From contig CALFYL010000217.1 in NCBI GenBank assembly GCA_937952135.1, forward strand, positions 1-20,297: 20,297 bases of DNA. Direction: 5' to 3'. The notes under the pieces are model-generated. The model searched no databases. It saw only the letters and a program-made list of their open reading frames with translations, and was not told the origin of the DNA. The position numbers and the translations under genes are program-made. Each line of letters opens with the position of its first letter. The first letter of the stretch is position 1. Positions 14,966 to 20,297 of the stretch are shown here, piece after piece. The DNA is from an uncultured Planctomycetia bacterium. Lineage in GTDB: Bacteria > Planctomycetota > UBA1135 > GCA-002686595.

Positions 14966-17163
14966 CGCGCGCGCGCCGCCTTGCGCAGCCGCGCGTAGCT
15001 CAGCATGAGCTGCTTCAGCCCCGCGCCCTGGAACTGCACGGTCGCACGCGCGTTCGCGCCCATTCCGAGCAGTTGCTCGACGCGGCCGCGCCCGAAGGTC
15101 TCGTGCTCGACGATGTCGCCGACGCGCAGCACCTCGGCTTCCTCGGCCTGCGGCGGCGCCGCGTAATCGCCGAGCGCGTCGCTGTCGTCCTCGACGTTCA
15201 GCACCAGCTCGCGCGGGATCTCCTCGAGGAAGCGCGACGGCCGGTGGTACACGTCGCCTCCGTACAGCTTGCGGGTCACGGCGCTCGTGAGCACGAGCTG
15301 GTCCTGCGCGCGCGTCATGCCGACGTAGAACAGGCGCCGCTCCTCCTCGATCGCTTCGTCGCCCCCCGCGACCGAGCGCGCGTGCGGCAGCAGGTCCTCT
15401 TCCACGCCGGCGACGAACACCACCGGGAACTCGAGGCCCTTGGCGGCGTGCAGCGTCATCAGCGCGACCTTCGGCACGCCGGCTTCGAAGCCGTCGACAT
15501 CGCTGACGAGCGCGACGTCCTGCAGGAAGCCGCGCACGCCGCCCTGCGGGTTCGCGCGGTCGTATTCGGAGGCGTGAGCGAGAAGCTCCTGCACGTTCTG
15601 CTCGCGGTCCACTTCGTCGCGCTCCGCGGTGCGCGCGAGGTGCTCCCAGTACGCGATCCCTTCGATCGCGGCCTGTAGCGCGACCTCGGCGGGCCCCGTC
15701 GAGTACTGCGAGAGCCGCTCGCACAGCGCCGCGAACGCCACCAGCGCCGCCTTCGCCTTGCCCTTCACGCGGTTGCGCGCCTCCTCCGACTGGCACGCGC
15801 GCACGAGCGAGACCTGACGGTCCGCGGCCCACTGTCGCAGCTCGTCGAGCGTCTTGTCGCCCACGCCCCGCGGCGGCGTGCCGAGCGCGCGCACGCAGGC
15901 CTCGTTGTCGGCCGGGTTCGCGATCACGCGCAAGTACGCGAGCAGGTCCTTGATCTCCTTGCGCTGGTAGAACTCGGTGCCCGCGACGATCTGGTACGGG
16001 ATCGACGTCAGCCGCAGCGCGCGTTCGAGCGCGCGCTGCATGAAATTCGCGCGGTAGAAGATCGCGAACTCGTCGTGCGAGCGGCCCTCGTCGGCCAGCG
16101 CGCGGATGCGCAGCGCGATCTCGCGCGCCTCGTCGTCCTCGTCGGCGCACTGCACGACGCTCAGCTTCTCGCCCGCGCCGCGTTCGGACCACAGGTCCTT
16201 CTCCTTGCGCTGCGAGTTGTGGCGGATCACCGCTTGCGCCGCGTCGAGGATCGTCTGGGTCGAGCGGTAGTTCTGCTCGAGCCGCACCACACGCGCGCCG
16301 GGGAAATCGGTCTCGAAGTCGAGGATGTTGCGGATGTCGGCGCCGCGCCAGCCGTAGATCGACTGGTCGGGATCGCCGCACACCACGATGTTGTGGCGCA
16401 GCGCGGTGAAGTGCCGCAGCAGGCGGTACTGGATGCGGTTGGTGTCCTGGTACTCGTCGACGAGCAGGTGCCGGAAGGCGTCGGCGTATTGATCGCGCAC
16501 GCCGGGGTGCTGGTCGAACACGTCGAGGACCTTCAGCAGCAGGTCGTCGAAGTCGAGCGCGTTGTTGCGCTTGAGCACCGCCTCGTACTCGCGGTGCACG
16601 CGCACGAACAGCTCGTCGACGAAGCCGTCGTCGTCGCCCCGCTCCGGCCCCGCGCCGCGGTTCTTGCGCTCGCTGATGAAGGCGCCCACGTCGCCCGGCC
16701 GGTACGCCGTCGTGTCGTAGCCCGCCGACTTGATCAGCTCGCGGATCAGCTTCTGACGGTCGTCGGTGTCGTAGATCGTGAAATCGCGCGTCCAGGCCCC
16801 GAGGTGCTCGATGTCGCGCCGCAGGATGCGCGCGCACATGGCGTGGAAGGTCGCGACCCACGCGCCGCGCGGCACTTGCAGGGCGTCGACGCGCTCGCGC
16901 ATCTCGCCCGCGGCTTTGTTCGTGAACGTGATGGCGAGGATCTCGTTCGGCCGCACGCCGCGTTCGAGCACCAGGTGCGCGATGCGGCGCGTGATCGCGC
17001 GCGTCTTGCCGGAGCCGGCGCCGGCCAGGATCAGCAGCGGCCCGTCGCCGTGCGTCACCGCGTCGCGCTGCGCCGCGTTCAACCCTTCGAGAAGGTCGAG
17101 CGGCCGCTTTTCGGCCTCGGGTTCGTGCGTTCGAAGCAGGGAGTCAGCGCGAGTGTTCGTCAT
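14962..17163 (-). CDS. uvrD: UvrD/PcrA-type superfamily 1A DNA helicase
   Basis: A 733-residue 3'-5' helicase of normal PcrA/UvrD length. The Q motif is LNAAQRDAV (Q32), Walker A is GAGSGKT (48-54), motif Ia is ITFTNKAAGEM, and motif II is DEYQDT (D236-E237). Later come GDPDQSIYGWRGA, EQNYRST, TLHAAKGLEF and YVGMTRAQD. The C-terminus carries the Tudor-like RNA polymerase-binding module of PcrA (GDIVEHETFGRGRV, then LMLSYARLRK). It acts in nucleotide excision repair, in removing RecA filaments and in displacing stalled polymerase. ATG 17163 is preferred to the GTG at 17199, which only adds an Arg-rich stub. It is the first gene of a two-gene minus-strand unit with the AAA+ activator and is divergent from the hydrolase gene. 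Confidence 0.95.
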   Translation of the reverse strand: MTNTRADSLLRTHEPEAEKRPLDLLEGLNAAQRDAVTHGDGPLLILAGAGSGKTRAITRRIAHLVLERGVRPNEILAITFTNKAAGEMRERVDALQVPRGAWVATFHAMCARILRRDIEHLGAWTRDFTIYDTDDRQKLIRELIKSAGYDTTAYRPGDVGAFISERKNRGAGPERGDDDGFVDELFVRVHREYEAVLKRNNALDFDDLLLKVLDVFDQHPGVRDQYADAFRHLLVDEYQDTNRIQYRLLRHFTALRHNIVVCGDPDQSIYGWRGADIRNILDFETDFPGARVVRLEQNYRSTQTILDAAQAVIRHNSQRKEKDLWSERGAGEKLSVVQCADEDDEAREIALRIRALADEGRSHDEFAIFYRANFMQRALERALRLTSIPYQIVAGTEFYQRKEIKDLLAYLRVIANPADNEACVRALGTPPRGVGDKTLDELRQWAADRQVSLVRACQSEEARNRVKGKAKAALVAFAALCERLSQYSTGPAEVALQAAIEGIAYWEHLARTAERDEVDREQNVQELLAHASEYDRANPQGGVRGFLQDVALVSDVDGFEAGVPKVALMTLHAAKGLEFPVVFVAGVEEDLLPHARSVAGGDEAIEEERRLFYVGMTRAQDQLVLTSAVTRKLYGGDVYHRPSRFLEEIPRELVLNVEDDSDALGDYAAPPQAEEAEVLRVGDIVEHETFGRGRVEQLLGMGANARATVQFQGAGLKQLMLSYARLRKAARAR

Positions 17164-17181
17164 GTGGCCCAGAGCCCGAAG

Positions 17182-17187
17182 AGTGTA
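17182..17187 (-). promoter_or_regulatory. Possible -10 element (TACACT) for the helicase gene
   Basis: On the minus strand GGTACACTC lies 18 bases before ATG 17163 in the 97-base divergent gap. It fits TAnnnT and would give a very short leader. No -35 is recognised. Confidence 0.25.
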
Positions 17188-17248
17188 CCGCGCGCGCACG
17201 CGTCGCTGCGCGCCAACCTCGGCCTTCGCCGCGCCCGCGCGGCTGGGC

Positions 17249-17254
17249 TACCAT
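17249..17254 (+). promoter_or_regulatory. Possible -10 element (TACCAT) for the hydrolase/GT39 pair
   Basis: GGGCTACCATC ends just before the ATG at 17261; the hexamer is 6 bases from the start codon. That spacing would place the transcription start on the ATG itself. The same 11 bases precede the PH gene at 11392 on the other strand. A -35 is not evident. Confidence 0.35.
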
Positions 17255-17260
17255 CGCGGG

Positions 17261-18715
17261 ATGCCGTCGAAGTCTCACCTCGCGCGGACGCTCGCGCTCG
17301 TCGCGCTGGTCGGCGCCTGCGCCGAGCCCGAGCGCGCGCGCCCGCCGAACATCCTGTTCGTGTCGATCGACAGCCTTCGCTACGACCACGTCGGCTGCTA
17401 CGGCTACCCGTTTCCCACTTCGCCGACGATCGACCGCCTCGCGCGCGAAGGCGTGCGCTTCCAGAACGCGCTGAGCTCGACGTCGTGGACCTTGCCCGCG
17501 CATGCGGCGATGTTCACGGGCCTCAGCGATTCGACGCACGGCCTCGTCGACAACGGCCTGCGCCTCGATCCGAAGCACCGCACGCTCGCCGAGGAGCTCT
17601 CGAAAGCCGGCTACCGCACCGCGGGCTTCTACGGCGGTCCGTACCTGCACCCGGTGTTCGGCCTCGGCGACGGCTTCGACGTCTACGAGAGCTGCATGAC
17701 GCAGGTGCCCGACGGCTTGAGCGACGAGCAGATGCGCATGGAGTCGCGGCGGCCGGACGGCAAGACGCACGACGACGTGACGAGCCCGCGCACGCTCGAA
17801 AAGGTCGCGAAATGGGCCGCGGACGCGCCGCGCGACAAGCCGTACTTCCTGTTCGTGCACCTGTGGGACGTGCACTACGACTTCATCGCGCCGCCCGAAT
17901 ACGTGGCGCTGTTCGACCCCGACTACGCGGGGACGCTGGACGGCGTGAACTTCATGCAGAACACGTCCATCCGGCCGAAGATGGACGCGCGCGACTTCCG
18001 GCACTTGATGGCGCTGTACGACGCGGAGATCCGCTACACCGACGACCATCTCGGGCGCATGCTCGAAGCGCTGAAGGAGCGCGGCCTGCTCGAGAACACG
18101 GTGGTGGTCGTCACGGCCGACCACGGCGAAGAGTTCCTCGACCACGGTCGAAAAGGCCATCAGCACTCGCTCTTCGAGGAGCTCGTGCGCGTGCCGCTCG
18201 TCGTGCACTGGCCGGGCCAGATCCAGGCGGGGGCAACGGTCGACACGCAAGTGCGCTCGATCGATCTCATGCCGACGCTGCTCGCGATCACGGGCGTGCG
18301 CGACGTGCCGGCGATGGCGGGGCGCGACCTGCGGCCGCTGCTCGCGGGCCAGACGTTGCCCGAGCGGCCAGCATTGATGGAGTTGCACGCCGACGGCCGG
18401 CAGTACGCGGCGCTGCGCACGAACGACTACAAGACGATCTCGTGGGGCCTCAAGCCGACGGGCGAGCCGCTGCCGGAGCTGTCGTTCGACTTGAGCGCCG
18501 ACCCGCGCGAGCAGAGGCCGATCTATCCGAAGGACTCGCCGCGCTGCGTGGCCGGGCTTGCGGCGCTGAAAGAGCTGCGCACGCACGCGGTGGAGCTGCG
18601 CGCGAGGATCGGGACGAGCGCGAAGTCGATCGACATCGACGCCGAGATGGCCAAGCGGCTCGGCGAGCTCGGCTATCTCGACACGGACCCGTCGTCGAAG
18701 CCTTCGGACCGATGA
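17261..18715 (+). CDS. Sulfatase-superfamily lipoprotein hydrolase/transferase with Thr nucleophile
   Basis: A 484-residue protein of the sulfatase/alkaline phosphatase superfamily. A lipoprotein signal peptide ends in the lipobox VGAC with C20, so it is probably tethered outside the cytoplasmic membrane. Metal-site residues are visible: D37 in FVSIDSLRYDH, D287-H288 in VVTADHGEEF, and K298 and H300 in GRKGHQH. The position normally held by Cys or Ser in the formylglycine motif CxPxR reads TLPAH (T77-H81). Thr is therefore the likely nucleophile, as in phosphodiesterase, phosphonoacetate hydrolase or phosphoglycerol transferase-type members. Calling it a true sulfatase would be wrong on present evidence. 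ATG 17261 starts the signal peptide. The stop overlaps the GT39-like gene by ATGA, suggesting a shared envelope glycan role. Confidence 0.88.
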   Translation: MPSKSHLARTLALVALVGACAEPERARPPNILFVSIDSLRYDHVGCYGYPFPTSPTIDRLAREGVRFQNALSSTSWTLPAHAAMFTGLSDSTHGLVDNGLRLDPKHRTLAEELSKAGYRTAGFYGGPYLHPVFGLGDGFDVYESCMTQVPDGLSDEQMRMESRRPDGKTHDDVTSPRTLEKVAKWAADAPRDKPYFLFVHLWDVHYDFIAPPEYVALFDPDYAGTLDGVNFMQNTSIRPKMDARDFRHLMALYDAEIRYTDDHLGRMLEALKERGLLENTVVVVTADHGEEFLDHGRKGHQHSLFEELVRVPLVVHWPGQIQAGATVDTQVRSIDLMPTLLAITGVRDVPAMAGRDLRPLLAGQTLPERPALMELHADGRQYAALRTNDYKTISWGLKPTGEPLPELSFDLSADPREQRPIYPKDSPRCVAGLAALKELRTHAVELRARIGTSAKSIDIDAEMAKRLGELGYLDTDPSSKPSDR

Positions 18716-20297
18716 GCGCGCTCGATCGCGGCGGAGACTCGCGCGCGACGTCTCGAATCGAGTTTGGCGCGCAGTTCGCGCTGCTCGCGCTGCTGTTCGC
18801 GCTCGGGCTGTGGCGTTCGTGGGGCAAGTGGCCCGACGTGATGGTCGATTTCGGCCGCGAGCTCTACACGCCGTGGCGCCTCGCCGAGGGCGACGTGCTG
18901 TTCCGCGATGTCGCGTGGTTCAACGGTCCGCTGAGCCCCTACTGGAACGCGCTCGCGTTCAAGTTGTTCGGCGTCGGCCTCTCGACGCTCGTGTGGGTCA
19001 ACGCCGCGCTGTTCGCGGTCGTGCTCGCGCTGCTGCACGCCGTCGTGCGCGCCTTCAGTTCCCCGTGGGCCGCCACCGCTGCGTGCGCCGTCGTCCTCGC
19101 GTGCTGCGGCTTTGCGCAACTCGTCGGCATCGGCAATTACAACTACATCTGCCCCTACTCGCACGAAGCGACGCACGGCGTGTTGCTCACGCTCGCGGCG
19201 CTGCACTTCGCGAACCGCTGGAGCGCCGGCCGCGAGCTGCGCTGGGCGCTTCTCGGCGGGCTGTGCGCGGGGCTGGCGTTCCTCACCAAGCCCGAGATGT
19301 TCGTCGCGGCGCTCGTCGGGGGCCTCGGCGGGCTCGCGTTCCACGCCTGGGGCGCACGGACACCGGTGCGCGCGCAGTTCGCGGCGCTCGGAGCGTTCGT
19401 CGCCGGTCTCGCAACGCCTCTCGTCGTCGCCTTCGCTGCGCTTTCGAGCTCGCTGACGCCCGCCGAGGCGTGGCGCGGCTTCCTCGGCGCGTGGCCGTCG
19501 CTCTTCGGCGGCGAGGTCGCGGAGCTCGCCTTCTATCGCGCCGGCATGGGCCTCGATCGACCGGGCGAGAACGCCGTCGCGATCCTCGCGTGGACCGGCC
19601 GCTGGGGTGCGCTTCTCGCGTTGCTCGCCGCCGCGGCTTGGGTCGCGCGTCGAGCCTCGAAACAGAGCGCACTCGCCGCCGTTGCGTTCGTTGCGTTCGG
19701 CGCCGCGACCTACGGATTGTTCCAACTCGCGCCGCTCAGCGACGCGGCGCGGCCGTGGCAGCTCTTCAGCGCGCTCGCGGTGCTCGGATCGGTCGTCGCG
19801 ATCGCGCGCCGCAGCTCGACCTCCGCGAGCCCCGCTCACGCCGCGCGCGCCGCCTTCGCGCTCGCCGCGCTCGTTTTGCTCGCGAAGATGGCGCTCAACG
19901 TGCGCATCGCGCACTACGGCTTCGCCCTCGCGATGCCGGCGACGGCGTTGCTCGCCGCCCTCCTCGTCGACGCGCTCCCGCGCTGGCTCGCCGCCCGCGG
20001 AGCAAGCCTCGCGCTGGCCCGCGCGGGCGCTGTCGGAGCGCTCAGCGTCTTCGCAGGACTCCACGTCGCGGCCTCGGAGCGCATCTTCGCCCTCAAACGC
20101 GAGAGCATCGGCGACGGCCCCGACGCCTTCGTCGCCGACGTGCGCGCCAAGGCGTTCAAGGCCGCGCTCGGCTGGATCTCGCAGCAACGCACGGACTCGG
20201 GCGCGGCGCCGACGCTCGCGGTGTTCCCCGAAGGCGTGATGCTCAACTACCTCGCGCGCCTCGAGAACCCGACGCCGTTCCAGAACTTCATGCCGCC
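18712..20297 (+). CDS. GT39-like membrane glycosyltransferase (3' partial)
   Basis: The frame opens at ATG 18712, inside the stop of the hydrolase gene (ATGA), and stays open to the window edge: 528 complete codons. The protein is strongly hydrophobic with about ten membrane segments. After the first helix it has DFGRELYTPWRLAEGDVLFRD and FNGPLSPYWNAL, the periplasmic loop pattern of PMT_2/GT39 proteins with the acidic Asp and RE pair. After the last helix comes a soluble region with VFPEGVMLNYLAR, which I recognise from related undescribed membrane glycosyltransferases. It probably transfers a sugar from a polyprenyl-phosphate donor outside the membrane. It differs clearly in sequence from the GT39/TPR protein at 5985-7925. 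The acceptor is unknown, and the missing C-terminus could hold further domains. Confidence 0.82.
   Translation, partial: MSALDRGGDSRATSRIEFGAQFALLALLFALGLWRSWGKWPDVMVDFGRELYTPWRLAEGDVLFRDVAWFNGPLSPYWNALAFKLFGVGLSTLVWVNAALFAVVLALLHAVVRAFSSPWAATAACAVVLACCGFAQLVGIGNYNYICPYSHEATHGVLLTLAALHFANRWSAGRELRWALLGGLCAGLAFLTKPEMFVAALVGGLGGLAFHAWGARTPVRAQFAALGAFVAGLATPLVVAFAALSSSLTPAEAWRGFLGAWPSLFGGEVAELAFYRAGMGLDRPGENAVAILAWTGRWGALLALLAAAAWVARRASKQSALAAVAFVAFGAATYGLFQLAPLSDAARPWQLFSALAVLGSVVAIARRSSTSASPAHAARAAFALAALVLLAKMALNVRIAHYGFALAMPATALLAALLVDALPRWLAARGASLALARAGAVGALSVFAGLHVAASERIFALKRESIGDGPDAFVADVRAKAFKAALGWISQQRTDSGAAPTLAVFPEGVMLNYLARLENPTPFQNFMP

Noticed and set aside
17164..17199. Helicase start at GTG 17199
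   Set aside because: It adds 12 Arg-rich residues absent from typical UvrD/PcrA and would include the proposed -10 element; ATG 17163 is the simpler start.
17261..18715. Classical formylglycine sulfatase
   Set aside because: The CxPxR motif is replaced by TLPAH; only the superfamily fold and metal residues are supported.
1..20297. CRISPR arrays, tRNA/rRNA genes, insertion sequences, prophage or integron features
   Set aside because: No direct-repeat arrays, cloverleaf-like sequences, transposase or integrase motifs were seen by eye. A tRNAscan or Rfam search was not possible.

Overview
The window is a very GC-rich, gene-dense bacterial chromosome segment: third codon positions are almost all G or C, GTG and TTG starts are frequent, and adjacent genes often overlap by 4 bases. 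I see no RNA genes, CRISPR arrays, insertion sequences or phage genes. The best lineage hint is a secreted FG-GAP repeat protein with a roughly 140-residue Cys-containing C-terminal module. I associate that module with uncultured or recently cultured Planctomycetota. The lineage call is inference from recall, not from a search.

Layout. (1) Bases 1-5948, plus strand: the 3' end of a small DUF3299-like protein gene, a secreted M28 zinc peptidase of the glutamate carboxypeptidase II type, and two half-size ABC exporters that look like an asymmetric heterodimer. (2) Bases 5985-11392, minus strand: a five-gene run read right to left, with two bacterial PH-domain membrane proteins, a radical SAM/SPASM enzyme, a GT2 glycosyltransferase and a GT39-like membrane glycosyltransferase with a TPR-like tail. 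The last three genes are linked by GTGA stop/start overlaps. (3) Bases 11578-13797, minus: the FG-GAP surface protein, with its own Shine-Dalgarno site and two strong hairpins downstream. (4) Bases 14045-17163, minus: a UvrD/PcrA helicase overlapping by ATGA a short sigma-54 type AAA+ activator that lacks a DNA-binding domain. (5) Bases 17261-20297, plus: a lipoprotein of the sulfatase/alkaline phosphatase superfamily with Thr at the nucleophile position, overlapping by ATGA a GT39-like membrane protein that runs off the window.

Functional reading. Much of the window concerns the cell envelope: secreted peptidase, exporter pair, membrane PH proteins, glycan transfer and lipoprotein hydrolase. 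The least explained unit is the PH-PH-radical SAM-GT2-GT39/TPR operon. It could be an undescribed envelope glycolipid or glycan modification pathway, but neither substrate nor product can be read from the sequence. A second theme is that TAnnnT hexamers sit 6-10 bases upstream of several start codons that lack a Shine-Dalgarno sequence, which suggests leaderless transcripts.
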